The position numbers and the translations under genes are program-made. The notes beneath the pieces are model-generated. The model had not been told where the DNA came from. It made no database searches and saw only the letters and a program-made list of their open reading frames with translations. Source: Vibrio albus (GTDB lineage: Bacteria > Pseudomonadota > Gammaproteobacteria > Enterobacterales > Vibrionaceae). From it: 64,000 nt of DNA. Numbering within the stretch: position 1 is the first letter of the stretch; the number at the start of each line of letters is the position of its first letter. The DNA lies in NCBI RefSeq assembly GCF_003144035.1, contig NZ_QFWT01000006.1, positions 62,001 to 126,000 of the forward strand. Reading direction: 5' to 3'. Positions 25,641-34,301 of this stretch are shown piece by piece.

Positions 25641-25932
25641 ACGCCAGCATAAAGAAGAAATAGAGAAACAGAATAAAGGCGAGCAAGGTAGCAGAAAGGA
25701 TGGGGTAGATGGTGTAGTAGTCATCTGACCGTCGCGAGCGGCGAAAGCAGAGAAAGGTCAGCAAAGTATTATACAGCACCAGAAGGGCACTGATGGTGAC
25801 CCCTTCATTCAGGGTCAGGCTGGTCAGACGGATCAGAAAGGCGGTCAGCATCAGGTAGTCAATGACAATCAGCCAGGCGAAGACTTTCTGCAGCCGATCC
25901 GGTTTACGGTTATGAATTAGCTGATAAGGCAT
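25639..25932 (-). CDS. Small membrane protein of unknown function
   Basis: A 97-residue protein with three predicted membrane helices (VFAWLIVIDYLMLTAFLI, then GVTISALLVLYNTLLTFL, and ILSATLLAFILFLYFFFML) separated by short basic loops. No family recognised. ATG at 25932 is preferred over the in-frame ATG at 25974 because AAGG lies six bases before it. It follows lafU on the same strand after a 95-bp gap and may be the last gene of the laf operon. A role in the motor or stator membrane environment is conceivable but unsupported. Confidence 0.6.
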   Translation of the reverse strand: MPYQLIHNRKPDRLQKVFAWLIVIDYLMLTAFLIRLTSLTLNEGVTISALLVLYNTLLTFLCFRRSRRSDDYYTIYPILSATLLAFILFLYFFFMLA

Positions 25933-26027
25933 AGGAGACCTTATATTCCCAGTGGTAAGTAGCAGAAGAGGCAACCGGGAGCAGTCTCTCTGCCTGTTGT
26001 TATGCGTGTTGCGTAATCCGGTTTTGG

Positions 26028-26978
26028 TTATCCGGCTTCTTTTTCCCGGCGCAGAACCGGCTGATTAAACCGGGCCTGTTGTCTGGCTTTATCCAGCGCA
26101 TTATTCGGCTGATGTTTGCCAAACAGAGCATCGACAATTTCCGCGGCCGGAGAGGTCAGGACAAACAGTTCGATACGGCGGTTTTCACTGGCGGTCGGCG
26201 ATTCGGCGTTCAGTAATGCCCGGTCTGACATGCCGGTCACCTGCAGTACGCGGTTATCGGGCATACCACCGGACTGTAATGTCTGACGGGCAACATTGGC
26301 CCTTGACGCTGACAGTTCCCAGTTTGACCGGCTGTTGTGGCTTTTAAAACGAGTGGCGTCGGTATGACCGCTGATGATCAGCGGATTTTCTACTCTTTGA
26401 AACACCGGGGCCAGAGCCAGCAGCAGGTCTTCAAAAAACGGCGTCAGTTCTGCTCCGCCCCGGTTGAACATATGCTGTTTATAATCATCCTGCAGCACAA
26501 TGCGTAGTCCCTGAGGGGTGACCTCAACCATGATATTACCCTGAGCGGATATCTGCCGGATCATCTCTTCGACCACTTTGGCCAGAACGGCCAGCTGCTC
26601 CTGTGTTTCGTACTTGCCTTGTATCAGCGAATTAGACTGTGATCCATCGCCATTCCCGCTGAAAAAGGACGCATTGGTGACCGCGGCGTTATGCGAACTC
26701 AAGTCGTTTGCTGAGCCACCAAAGTCAATCGGATGCATGCTGCTGGAGGTATCGAACGGGTTGCCGGCTTCACCGTCAAACACGCTGGAGCTGTTAAGAT
26801 AGGAAACGATCGCTTCCCTTTCTTCCTGGTCGACGACAGAGGAGAGCCACAGCACCAGAAACAGAGCCATCAGCGCGATCATGAAATCAGCGAAAGCGAC
26901 TTTCCATGCCCCGCCATGTGCTTCATCATGACCGGATTTATAACTGCGCTTAAATACAACCTGTTCGTGGTTTTGCAT
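26028..26978 (-). CDS. lafU: Lateral flagellar motor stator protein LafU (MotB type)
   Basis: MotB-type stator subunit of the lateral motor, 316 residues from ATG 26978. One N-terminal membrane helix contains the proton-binding aspartate D31 in [13 protein letters not shown]; the C-terminal OmpA-like peptidoglycan-binding domain (about 190-290) contains [20 protein letters not shown] and [11 protein letters not shown]. An in-frame start 24 bases upstream lies inside lafT; the chosen ATG overlaps the lafT stop by one base. With LafT it should form a proton-driven stator, as known for lateral flagella of V. parahaemolyticus. Confidence 0.95.
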   Translation of the reverse strand: MQNHEQVVFKRSYKSGHDEAHGGAWKVAFADFMIALMALFLVLWLSSVVDQEEREAIVSYLNSSSVFDGEAGNPFDTSSSMHPIDFGGSANDLSSHNAAVTNASFFSGNGDGSQSNSLIQGKYETQEQLAVLAKVVEEMIRQISAQGNIMVEVTPQGLRIVLQDDYKQHMFNRGGAELTPFFEDLLLALAPVFQRVENPLIISGHTDATRFKSHNSRSNWELSASRANVARQTLQSGGMPDNRVLQVTGMSDRALLNAESPTASENRRIELFVLTSPAAEIVDALFGKHQPNNALDKARQQARFNQPVLRREKEAG

Positions 26979-27835
26979 TACCCCTCCTGGCTGGCAAGCC
27001 ATTTCTCCATTTCGTTAAAGCTGGGTTTGATATCCAGCTGAACATGTTTTCGTCCGGCATCAATCGCCAGTAGTGTCGGCTTCTTGGCGACATAGGCAAC
27101 CAGAGTCGCACGGACACACTCATAGGCTGACATCTCCCGTTTGACCCGCTGAGCCATGGCGTTACTGGCCGGGTCAAGCAGGCAATAACAGCCGAATATG
27201 CCGAGGAACGTTCCGACCAGAGCGGCGGCAACATGGTAGCCGATCATCGCGATAGAGCCGTCAATGGACTGCATGGTAATAATGATGCCCATCACTGCCG
27301 CCAGAATACCAAATCCCGGCAGCGCCTCTGCGGTACGTTGCAGCGAGCGGGAAGGCAGCAGCAAATCCTGCTCAATGGCGTGGATTTCCTGCTCCAGCAG
27401 TCCCTCTAATTCATGAGGCGACATTTGCCCCATCGCCATTAAACGTAAATTATCCGTAATGAACGCGACCAGGTGGTCGTCCTGCTTAATGAGTGGATAC
27501 CGGCTGAAAATATGACTGTTTTCCGGGTCTTCAATATGGGTATCGAGAGACTTGAATCCGCTGTTGCGGATGGTTTCCAGTAAGATTTGCAGAAGGGCCA
27601 TCAGTTCCATGTAGTACTGTGGCTCTTCTTTGCGGGCGGAGGTGATCTTTCTCAGTTGCAGGCGAATCTCTTTAAGAACGTGTGGCGGGTTGCCGATAAT
27701 GACCGAGCCCAGCGAAGCGCCGACAATGATCAGCATTTCCGCAGGCTGCCAGATCGCAATTAGATTGCCGCCTGCCCAAATGTAGCCTCCGAACACACAA
27801 AGAATAATAATAAAAACACCAATAATTTTTTGCAT
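26978..27835 (-). CDS. lafT: Lateral flagellar motor stator protein LafT (MotA type)
   Basis: MotA-type stator subunit, 285 residues, four membrane helices (start [20 protein letters not shown]; the later pair around [20 protein letters not shown] and [19 protein letters not shown]). The cytoplasmic loop carries the charged residues that contact FliG. Its usual family length is about 285-295. It follows lafS by 8 bp and overlaps lafU, giving the order S-T-U known from lateral systems. Proton coupling is inferred from its similarity to MotA rather than PomA. Confidence 0.95.
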   Translation of the reverse strand: MQKIIGVFIIILCVFGGYIWAGGNLIAIWQPAEMLIIVGASLGSVIIGNPPHVLKEIRLQLRKITSARKEEPQYYMELMALLQILLETIRNSGFKSLDTHIEDPENSHIFSRYPLIKQDDHLVAFITDNLRLMAMGQMSPHELEGLLEQEIHAIEQDLLLPSRSLQRTAEALPGFGILAAVMGIIITMQSIDGSIAMIGYHVAAALVGTFLGIFGCYCLLDPASNAMAQRVKREMSAYECVRATLVAYVAKKPTLLAIDAGRKHVQLDIKPSFNEMEKWLASQEG

Positions 27836-27843
27836 GGAAACTC

Positions 27844-28593
27844 CTAACTGGACAGATATTGGTTAAGTTGTTTTAAGGCCTGTTTGTGCAACTGGCAGAT
27901 ACGGGGTGCAGTCAGGCCGAGCACCTCGGCGATTTCGTGCAGATTCATTTCGTGCTGGTAGAACAGGGTGATCAGCAGTTGTTCCCGTTTATTGAGGTTC
28001 GACAAGGCCACTTCCAGTGTTTTGCGCATCTGTTCGTGGGCGATATTGTCCCCGCGGGGATCCGGCCCGGTGTCTCCGCCCGCTTCTAGTAACTGATCCA
28101 GACTCTGCATTTCACTGGCCATACTGGCCTGCAGCCGTTGATGATAATCTTCCCGGCTGGTACCCAGTGCGGCGATAATTTCCTGCTCGGTTGGCTGCCG
28201 CCCCAGTTTCTTGGTCAGATCCCGGGTAACGTCATTCAGTTCATGGGCTTGCTGGCGGGTCTGGCGGGAACGCCAGTCCAGACGGCGTAACTCATCCAGA
28301 ATCGCACCGCGGATCCGGCATACGGCGAACGCCGGAAAGTTAGGGTCATCGACGTTTTCATAACGGCGAGCCGCTTCAAGCAGCCCCATTAATCCTATCT
28401 GCTGCATATCGTCAGTGCTGCAATGGGTATTGCTGTGGCAACTCAACTGGCTCACTACCCGCTTTACGATGATCAGGTGTTGTCTGAGTAACTGTTCTTC
28501 GTTAAATGCAGAGCTTGCCGGGGAGTAACTGACTTCCGGCTGATAGTCAGCCGCTGGGTTGGCATCAAGCATGGCGGCCTCACTGAATGACAT
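27844..28593 (-). CDS. lafS: Lateral flagellar sigma-28 factor LafS
   Basis: FliA-type sigma-28 factor of 249 residues, with sigma region 2 (QIGLMGLLEAARRYENVDDP, FPAFAVCRIRGAILDELRRL) and region 4 with a helix-turn-helix (LHEIAEVLGLTAPRICQLHK). It directs late lateral genes such as lafA and is held by FlgM. Its start overlaps the end of lafF by 14 bases. It is transcribed in the lafB operon, downstream of a sigma-54 site, which fits the hierarchy. Confidence 0.95.
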   Translation of the reverse strand: MSFSEAAMLDANPAADYQPEVSYSPASSAFNEEQLLRQHLIIVKRVVSQLSCHSNTHCSTDDMQQIGLMGLLEAARRYENVDDPNFPAFAVCRIRGAILDELRRLDWRSRQTRQQAHELNDVTRDLTKKLGRQPTEQEIIAALGTSREDYHQRLQASMASEMQSLDQLLEAGGDTGPDPRGDNIAHEQMRKTLEVALSNLNKREQLLITLFYQHEMNLHEIAEVLGLTAPRICQLHKQALKQLNQYLSS

Positions 28594-29062
28594 ATTTGGT
28601 CAGAATGACATCGTCAATATCCTGAACAAAGTGGGTGTCTGCAAACGCTGTCAGCAGGGTGGCTTTCACTTCGTTCTGTAGGGTGTCTATTTCCCTTTGC
28701 GCCTGCAGATCTTCATAGGCTTTGTTGCTGAACAGTCTCAGCAGCGCGTTGCGAACCAGAGGCATGTACCCGTCAATCGCTTTTATCTGTTCAGGTTTGT
28801 GCGTTTTGACCGCAATCTCCAGCATGATAAAGTGGGTTTGTTGCTTGCCTTTGACCCCGAGTACCAGTTTCTCCAGAGAATGAAAAGTCGGTTTATCTTC
28901 GGGTTTATTGTCGCTCAGCGACAGGCGGGAAAGGACAGACTTAAAATCCAGTTTGTTCTGGTTTTGCATATACCAGACGGTGCCGGCCACCGTAGCTGCC
29001 GAGACCGTAAGGCAGGTCAGCAGCATGGCAACGAAAATCATAATAGTATTACGTTTAGTCAT
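28580..29062 (-). CDS. lafF: Lateral flagellar FliL-like protein LafF
   Basis: FliL-type protein, 160 residues, one N-terminal membrane helix (IMIFVAMLLTCLTVSAATVA) and a periplasmic domain that in the family associates with the stator. The C terminus (DTHFVQDIDDVILTKYVIQ) ends in the usual FliL position. Weakly conserved; the call relies on length, topology and the LafE-F-S-T-U order. Confidence 0.88.
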   Translation of the reverse strand: MTKRNTIMIFVAMLLTCLTVSAATVAGTVWYMQNQNKLDFKSVLSRLSLSDNKPEDKPTFHSLEKLVLGVKGKQQTHFIMLEIAVKTHKPEQIKAIDGYMPLVRNALLRLFSNKAYEDLQAQREIDTLQNEVKATLLTAFADTHFVQDIDDVILTKYVIQ

Positions 29063-29077
29063 GAATGGAATTCCTTG

Positions 29078-30163
29078 CTATGCACTGGTTGATAACCAGT
29101 AGTCAGACGAGTGTGGTCGGGTGTTGTCTTCGCTGTCCGTCGGGGTGGCTGAAGTGATCTGGTAGGTGTCATCTTCATCCTGATAGAACGGCTGCGATGA
29201 ATCCTGCGGGGTATCGGTTCCCACATTCACATCCACATGAACAAACTGTTGCAGCTGTAGTTCATGGCGAAGACGTTCCGAGACCTGAACCAAGGCTTCC
29301 CGTACCTGAGCATGGTTGGCATTGATCTGAACATGAAGGCGGTCGCCATCCACTTTAACCAGCAGATCCAGTTTACCCAGCTCTGGCGGGTCGAGACGGA
29401 TGCGGGCCTCCTGCATTTTCTGACTGGCCTGCATGGACACCCGGTCCTGCAGTATCTGCATCATTTGTTCTCCCCACTTGCCCTGCGAGGTATCGACCTG
29501 AATATTGGCCCAGGCGGGCTTATCTGTGGCGGCAATGCTGTTCGGGCTTGCGGCCGAAGCATGCTGTACGGCGGAGGCAGCGGGATCGGCCGATGTTGCT
29601 ATGGTGGCAGTGCCGGCCAGCGGCGCATCATGCCGGGACAGAAACAACTTATTCAGTTGATCTGACGGGGTGACGTTCGCCGTATTATTGCTTTTCAGCA
29701 GAGCCGCGGTGTCTTGTGAGCCAAAAGACAGCTGGTGTTGCTGAAGACGGTACTCCGAACCTGTCAGGCGTAGCCCTGCCTGTACGCCTGTAGGCCGTGA
29801 CCCGCCACTCAGTGCCTGAGTCTGAGCCAGAAGGTCGGCTTTGCTGTCCGGCATGTGTGCAGCCCTTTCCTGATAAGGCATGCCCAAAGGTGGTACTGAC
29901 GCGGACAGATCTGAGGTATGAACGACTGGTTCTGCCTGGGGTGTGTCGCTGGCGTCCGCATCGACATCAGCCGTGCGGCGGCCAACTGTATCACTGACGG
30001 AAAAAGAGGCCGGTGCGCTGTAGTGCTGAGCAAAACTGGCGGGCTTTTTCTGGCCGTCTGCTACGGTCTGTGCGGAGAAGCCCGGCCGAACGTTCATGTC
30101 TTCAGAGGCGCGCGCCGGTGAGGGCTGCGGTGTCTGAGCTGGTGTCTGAATGGTTGCACCCAT
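29078..30163 (-). CDS. lafE: Lateral flagellar hook-length control protein LafE (FliK type)
   Basis: FliK-type ruler protein of 361 residues. Long disordered Ser/Ala/Thr/Gln-rich N-terminal part (about 1-220) and a folded C-terminal domain (about 230-320) with the FliK signature QEARIRLDPPELGKLDLLVK and DRLHVQINANHAQVREAL. It is exported during hook growth and switches export specificity through FlhB. It follows lafD by 3 bp and precedes lafF. Confidence 0.93.
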   Translation of the reverse strand: MGATIQTPAQTPQPSPARASEDMNVRPGFSAQTVADGQKKPASFAQHYSAPASFSVSDTVGRRTADVDADASDTPQAEPVVHTSDLSASVPPLGMPYQERAAHMPDSKADLLAQTQALSGGSRPTGVQAGLRLTGSEYRLQQHQLSFGSQDTAALLKSNNTANVTPSDQLNKLFLSRHDAPLAGTATIATSADPAASAVQHASAASPNSIAATDKPAWANIQVDTSQGKWGEQMMQILQDRVSMQASQKMQEARIRLDPPELGKLDLLVKVDGDRLHVQINANHAQVREALVQVSERLRHELQLQQFVHVDVNVGTDTPQDSSQPFYQDEDDTYQITSATPTDSEDNTRPHSSDYWLSTSA

Positions 30164-30166
30164 GGG

Positions 30167-30469
30167 TTACTCCAGGTTCATGGTCATCTGATAGGCCAGA
30201 TTACGTTCTTTGGTTTCAGTAAAGCTTTTTAGCTGTTCGTTCAGCCGGTCCCGGGCATCGGACAGCGTGGTATAAGCTTGCTGATGGCAGCCTTTCAGAT
30301 AGGTCATTTCCTGTTGTAACAGCGGAGACAACTGCATCTGCTGACACTGTTTCAGCAGAGGTCGCAGTTCCTTATCCAACTGCTGGATCTGTTGCCAGTC
30401 AGCATGCTCAGTCGCACTGAGCAGCTGTCGGGCGTACCGCTTGAGCTGATGAGGCGTGATATTATGCAT
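30167..30469 (-). CDS. lafD: Lateral flagellar protein LafD (FliT-like position)
   Basis: A 100-residue, all-helical, glutamine-rich protein with no signal or membrane segment (start MHNITPHQLKRYARQLL). It occupies the place of fliT, between the FliS-type and FliK-type genes, so it may be an export chaperone, but no motif confirms that. An open frame extends upstream to 30622 through lafC; the ATG at 30469 is chosen because it overlaps the lafC stop by eight bases and lies outside the body of lafC. Named by synteny with lafD of V. parahaemolyticus, whose function is unknown. Confidence 0.75.
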   Translation of the reverse strand: MHNITPHQLKRYARQLLSATEHADWQQIQQLDKELRPLLKQCQQMQLSPLLQQEMTYLKGCHQQAYTTLSDARDRLNEQLKSFTETKERNLAYQMTMNLE

Positions 30470-30851
30470 GCTTGCCAAATCCCTCCCAGCCCTCACGGAT
30501 AGTGGTGATGACCTGTTCGGCGGTTTCGATGCGGGCGTTATCATTATTGACGCTGGCACGGAACAGTTCGGTCTGGATAAAGTCGTACAGGTCGTGCAGA
30601 TTGGCGGCAATTTCACCGCCATTGTCTATATCCAGTGCACTGTCCAGTCCGATCAGAATGTTCATACACTTGTTAATGCCTTCCCCTTTTTCGGCCAGAC
30701 GTTTTGCGCTGATATGTCCTTTGACCCGAACCAGTTCATCCAGCAGGCCGTCAATCAGCATCAGCACCAGCTGGTGTGGTGTCGCAGAGGCTGCCTGTGC
30801 ATCGAGGTTAACCTGCTGGTAAGAGTCATATCCGGAATCGTGCATTAGCAT
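30462..30851 (-). CDS. lafC: Lateral flagellin chaperone LafC (FliS type)
   Basis: FliS-type flagellin chaperone, 129 residues. The family motif is visible in SATPHQLVLMLIDGLLDELV (residues about 22-41), with four helices and a tyrosine-rich N terminus. It binds the C terminus of flagellin LafA before export. ATG at 30851 is favoured by AAGGAA seven bases upstream; a second ATG lies two codons later. Confidence 0.94.
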   Translation of the reverse strand: MLMHDSGYDSYQQVNLDAQAASATPHQLVLMLIDGLLDELVRVKGHISAKRLAEKGEGINKCMNILIGLDSALDIDNGGEIAANLHDLYDFIQTELFRASVNNDNARIETAEQVITTIREGWEGFGKHA

Positions 30852-30862
30852 GGTGTGGTTCC

Positions 30863-32203
30863 TTATACTGAGAACAGACCGGAAGTCTGATTCATTTGAG
30901 TCATAAGATTGTTCATCTGGGTAAACTGGGTCAGGTAACGTTGATAAGAGATGTCATATTTGCGTTCCAGAACCGTCAGTTTGTCGTCGATGCGGCTGAT
31001 GTTCTGCTGGAGAGAATCTTTTCGCGAGCTGAACAGGCCGGTCGAGTATTGGGTGTATGGGGCAATGATGGCGTCGATGGAGTCGAACAGATTGTCTGTG
31101 CCACTAAACATGGCTTCCAGCGTTGAACTGTTGTTTAGCTGAGCCTGCTCGAAACGTTCACTGTCGAGAGTCAGGGTGCCGTTGCGGTCAATACTCAGCC
31201 CCATTTCCATCAATGTTTTGCCTTCATAAGAGGTATGGAACAGGTTACTGATGCGCGTTTCAATCGAGCGGATCATGCTGTCGCTGGCCAGTACCCCTCT
31301 GGCCGTATCTTCGTCCCCGGAGTCCGTATATTTTTCGATGGTCGACATCAGTGTGTTATAGGCGTCGATGATGGTATTGACCTGTTCTTTACTGCCTTCC
31401 GGATCTGCACCAACCGTAACGCTGACAGGGGTATCACCCGATGTCTGGGCTTTCGTTACGGTAAGATCGACGCCCTCAATTACCCCGCTGAAGGTGTTTG
31501 AACTGTTCGTCAGTTGCAGACCGGTCCCCTCTGCGCCGAGCCAGATAACGGCATCTTGTGGGGTACTGATATCGGTTTGGGCGGCAAAGGCATCTTCAAA
31601 CCAGGCTTGTCCGGTGCCACTGGCGGCGACACTGATGTTGTTGGCGGCTCCCGTTTCTGTGCTGCTAAGCATAAAATGCGTTGCACCATCGGTTCTGACC
31701 AGAGTCGCATTGATGCCGGGATTGTCTGAGGCGTTGTTGATAGCGTTAATCAGCTCGGAAATGGTGTTCACCCCATCACCGTTAGCATCAATGGTCGATA
31801 AATCAATGGACAAGGTGTTGCTGTTTTGGGTGAAATCCAGCATGCCGACAGCCGGTACTTCGGTATCGGCGGTGATGGTGTCCGGCATACCCACAGACAT
31901 CTGGTGGGCCGTCGCGACCTGCTCCACAAACACCTGATAACTGCCTGACAAGGCACTGGCATCAGCGCTGGCAGAGAAGTACCCGTCCTGAGACAGTGTG
32001 GCAGCATTTTGCAGAATGCCGCTGGTGCTGGTGTTCAATTCACTGACCGTACTACGGAAATCCTGTAGTGCCGTTTCGATGGCTGTCAGGGCACTCAGCT
32101 GATTTTCATACTTCGTTTGCTGTGTGGTGTAACGGTTTTGAAACCCCTGAATGTCATAGGTCGCTAAGTTCTGTGCCATTGTTGCTGGGTCAATAGAGCT
32201 CAT
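30863..32203 (-). CDS. lafB: Lateral flagellar filament cap LafB (FliD/HAP2 type)
   Basis: FliD/HAP2 filament cap, 446 residues. N-terminal coiled region (QNRYTTQQTKYENQLSALTA), central beta domains including YQVFVEQVATAHQMSV, and a C-terminal coiled coil (IDDKLTVLERKYDISYQRYL) ending near LMTQMNQTSGLF. It caps the filament and folds incoming flagellin. A strong AAGGAG site precedes the ATG, and a sigma-54 site lies about 35 bp further upstream. First gene of the lafBCDEFSTU run. Confidence 0.95.
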   Translation of the reverse strand: MSSIDPATMAQNLATYDIQGFQNRYTTQQTKYENQLSALTAIETALQDFRSTVSELNTSTSGILQNAATLSQDGYFSASADASALSGSYQVFVEQVATAHQMSVGMPDTITADTEVPAVGMLDFTQNSNTLSIDLSTIDANGDGVNTISELINAINNASDNPGINATLVRTDGATHFMLSSTETGAANNISVAASGTGQAWFEDAFAAQTDISTPQDAVIWLGAEGTGLQLTNSSNTFSGVIEGVDLTVTKAQTSGDTPVSVTVGADPEGSKEQVNTIIDAYNTLMSTIEKYTDSGDEDTARGVLASDSMIRSIETRISNLFHTSYEGKTLMEMGLSIDRNGTLTLDSERFEQAQLNNSSTLEAMFSGTDNLFDSIDAIIAPYTQYSTGLFSSRKDSLQQNISRIDDKLTVLERKYDISYQRYLTQFTQMNNLMTQMNQTSGLFSV

Positions 32204-32237
32204 TGCCAGACTCCTTAATTAAACTGAGGTATAAATC

Positions 32238-32252
32238 GCAAGGAATGTGCCA
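32238..32252 (-). promoter_or_regulatory. Sigma-54 promoter of the lafB operon
   Basis: On the minus strand TGGCACA-TTCC-TTGC matches the sigma-54 consensus (TGGCACG-N4-TTGC) at all but one position, with both the -24 GG and -12 GC present. It sits about 35 bp upstream of the lafB ATG and would place lafB and the downstream sigma factor gene lafS under LafK control. Confidence 0.85.
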
Positions 32253-32374
32253 CGTCCATATAAAATAAAACCCTTTAATATCATATGGTTGTGATTTTAT
32301 TTTTTTAGGCGGCGGAAGTGTTGCTTCCGCTTCGGTTTCCGCCTGATATTTCCGTATTCCTTTACGCTTAGAAC

Positions 32375-32400
32375 AAAAAAAGCCTCCACGCGGGAGGCTT
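32375..32400 (-). terminator. Rho-independent terminator after lafA
   Basis: Stem GCCTCC/GGAGGC (32382-32398, GC-rich, 4-5 base loop). On the minus strand it is followed by a run of seven T. It lies about 40 bp after the lafA stop and separates lafA from the lafB operon. Confidence 0.9.
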
Positions 32401-32437
32401 AGTCAGATTCCGCACATCAATATGCGTCAGCTTTGGA

Positions 32438-33280
32438 TTAACCCAGCAGAGACATCGTCAGGCCGGAAAGCTGGTTAGTACGGGACAGGATGTTAGTACC
32501 AGCCTGCATCAGCATCTGGTTTTTAGTCATGCTGGAGGTTTCAACCGCGAAGTCAGCATCAGTGATACGGCCTTTCGCAGCAGAGGTATTTTCGATCATG
32601 TTGCCCAGGTTAGAGATGGTGTGATCCAGACGGTTGATTGTCGCACCCAGACCAGAACGTGCAGTACCTACCAGACCCAGAGAGACCGCCATTTCATCCA
32701 TGGTTGTCAGAGCACTTGCCTGATCAGCCAGGCCGGTTTTAGCAGTAGTCAGGTCGTCATAGGCCGCGCCAACACCAGTGTCAACCGTTGTCGCAAGGTC
32801 CAGAACTTCCGCAGACGATGAACCGATTTGCAGGGTCAGGTCACCTGTTTTGATACCAGAAGTCGTAATCAGGGTGTCACCAGCGTAAGTGGTGTTGTCC
32901 ATGATGTTGTTCAGTTCAGCTTCTAGCTCACCGAACTCTGCATTAAGTGCGGTGTAGTCATCAGCACTGTTGGTGCCGTTCGCTGCCTGAGTTGCCAGGT
33001 CATTCATACGGTACAGGATGTTAGTGACTTCATCGAATGCACCTTCCGCTGTTTGCAGCATAGAGATGCCGTCCTGTGCATTGCGCTGCGCAACGGCCAT
33101 GCCGCGGGTGTTCAGTTCCATACGGCTGGAGATTTGCAGGCCTGCAGCATCGTCAGCAGCAGAGTTGATGCGGTAGCCTGTGCTCAGACGTTCCATTGCT
33201 GTGTTCAGCAATTCTGAAGTATTGTTCAGAGTGTTTTGAGTAACCAGTGATGCATAATTTGTGTGCATTGAAAGAGCCAT
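32438..33280 (-). CDS. lafA: Lateral flagellin LafA
   Basis: The lateral flagellin, 280 residues, the polymerised filament subunit. Conserved D0/D1 N-terminal part ([32 protein letters not shown]) and C-terminal part ([20 protein letters not shown], ending SGLTMSLLG) flank a short variable region, as in LafA of V. parahaemolyticus. The chosen ATG at 33280 is preceded by AAGGAG seven bases upstream; 15 further in-frame codons upstream are atypical. It is a separate transcription unit with a sigma-28-like promoter and its own terminator. Only one flagellin gene is present in this cluster. Confidence 0.96.
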   Translation of the reverse strand: MALSMHTNYASLVTQNTLNNTSELLNTAMERLSTGYRINSAADDAAGLQISSRMELNTRGMAVAQRNAQDGISMLQTAEGAFDEVTNILYRMNDLATQAANGTNSADDYTALNAEFGELEAELNNIMDNTTYAGDTLITTSGIKTGDLTLQIGSSSAEVLDLATTVDTGVGAAYDDLTTAKTGLADQASALTTMDEMAVSLGLVGTARSGLGATINRLDHTISNLGNMIENTSAAKGRITDADFAVETSSMTKNQMLMQAGTNILSRTNQLSGLTMSLLG

Positions 33281-33331
33281 GATAGTTCTCCTTATCAAAT
33301 CTATCTGAGGTTGGTTCCTGCTCACATACTC

Positions 33332-33358
33332 TATGCGGATGTATCTTGCGGAGAATTA
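33332..33358 (-). promoter_or_regulatory. Sigma-28-like promoter of lafA
   Basis: On the minus strand TAAT-N15-TCCGCATA resembles the sigma-28 consensus TAAA-N15-GCCGATAA with exact spacing and the conserved CCG core. It lies about 50 bp upstream of the lafA ATG. The likely sigma factor is LafS. Match is partial, so the call is moderate. Confidence 0.6.
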
Positions 33359-33464
33359 ACCGGAAAATAAAAAAAAATGCTGATTATTTCACCTGAAAGT
33401 AGAACTGTGATTTGTGCGACAAATTTACTTCGTAATCAGACAGCAAATTTAATTTTTTTCAGCG

Positions 33465-34301
33465 TTATTTCTTCAAAAACTCGTTTTTGCTTTCCTTTTC
33501 ATTGAGATGAGAATTAGGACCGTGGGTGGAATATGAGATCGGAATATCGCTGATATAGCCGAAATAGTAGGTTGTCCCCAGTTTTTTCAGCTGATTGAGT
33601 TCTTTTTGTGTATTGACCTGTCCGGAGACCAGGCACAAGTGGTGGCTACGGATGTATTTGATGATCGGTATCAGTCCGACCTGAGCATTAAAGTCATGCA
33701 GTGGCTGAGAAACCTTGATGGTTTTTGGTTCAAGCAGCTCCAATTGTTCCAGATAAGGGGTCGGTGATTTGACATCAAACCAAAGCTCGGCCGTATGTTC
33801 TCTCAGAGGCTGCAACTGAGAAGCCAGCAATGAGAGGTCCAGATCCGGATTAAACAGCTGCACGGTCGGAATAATATGCCTCAGTGCTTTTTTATGCTGA
33901 CTAATAAGCTGACGGATAAACTTCTGAGTATCCGGGCAGGAAAAAATATCAGCGCGGATTGGCACCACCAGATCGTTAATCACATCAGGGTGGAAGGTTT
34001 CCAGCTGGAAGCTTATCTGGTGGATGGCAAGTGACAGACTATACAGATCCAGACATCTTTTGACGGCTTCGGAGGTATCAAAATGGTACACACTCTGCTC
34101 ACCATTGCTGCCAAAGCGCAAAGTCAGGTGCTGGTATGTTACCTGATCCGTACGGATATGCCGGATGGGCTGGCAGGCATGGCGCACATCATTATGGGTA
34201 AAGGCTTCCAGCAGTATTGCATCATCTGGGGTTTCCGGCTCTTTCGGCAGCCGTCTCAGTATGCTGTCGTACAGCGCCTGACTTCTTAATACGTTATCCA
34301 A
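33465..34301 (-). CDS. Degenerate EAL-domain protein in the lateral export operon
   Basis: A 278-residue soluble protein with the outline of an EAL domain but without its catalytic residues. QPIRHIR (44-50) matches the FQPI strand; the E-A-L site reads YQHLTLRF; the DDFG site reads WFDVKS (174-179); the K-x-D site keeps K in TIKVSQ (194-199); VAEGVE reads VSGQVN (225-230); QGY reads YFGYIS (247-252). It should not hydrolyse c-di-GMP. Non-catalytic EAL proteins such as YdiV of enterics act by protein binding and repress flagellar genes. The ATG overlaps the last 8 bases of flhA, so it is co-translated with the export genes. It may regulate the lateral system or act at the export gate. A homology search would test this. 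Confidence 0.75.
   Translation of the reverse strand: MDNVLRSQALYDSILRRLPKEPETPDDAILLEAFTHNDVRHACQPIRHIRTDQVTYQHLTLRFGSNGEQSVYHFDTSEAVKRCLDLYSLSLAIHQISFQLETFHPDVINDLVVPIRADIFSCPDTQKFIRQLISQHKKALRHIIPTVQLFNPDLDLSLLASQLQPLREHTAELWFDVKSPTPYLEQLELLEPKTIKVSQPLHDFNAQVGLIPIIKYIRSHHLCLVSGQVNTQKELNQLKKLGTTYYFGYISDIPISYSTHGPNSHLNEKESKNEFLKK

Noticed and set aside
32312..32330. Hairpin GCGGAAG-TGTTG-CTTCCGC between lafB and lafA considered as a terminator
   Set aside because: No T-run follows it on either strand; the lafA terminator is at 32375-32400.
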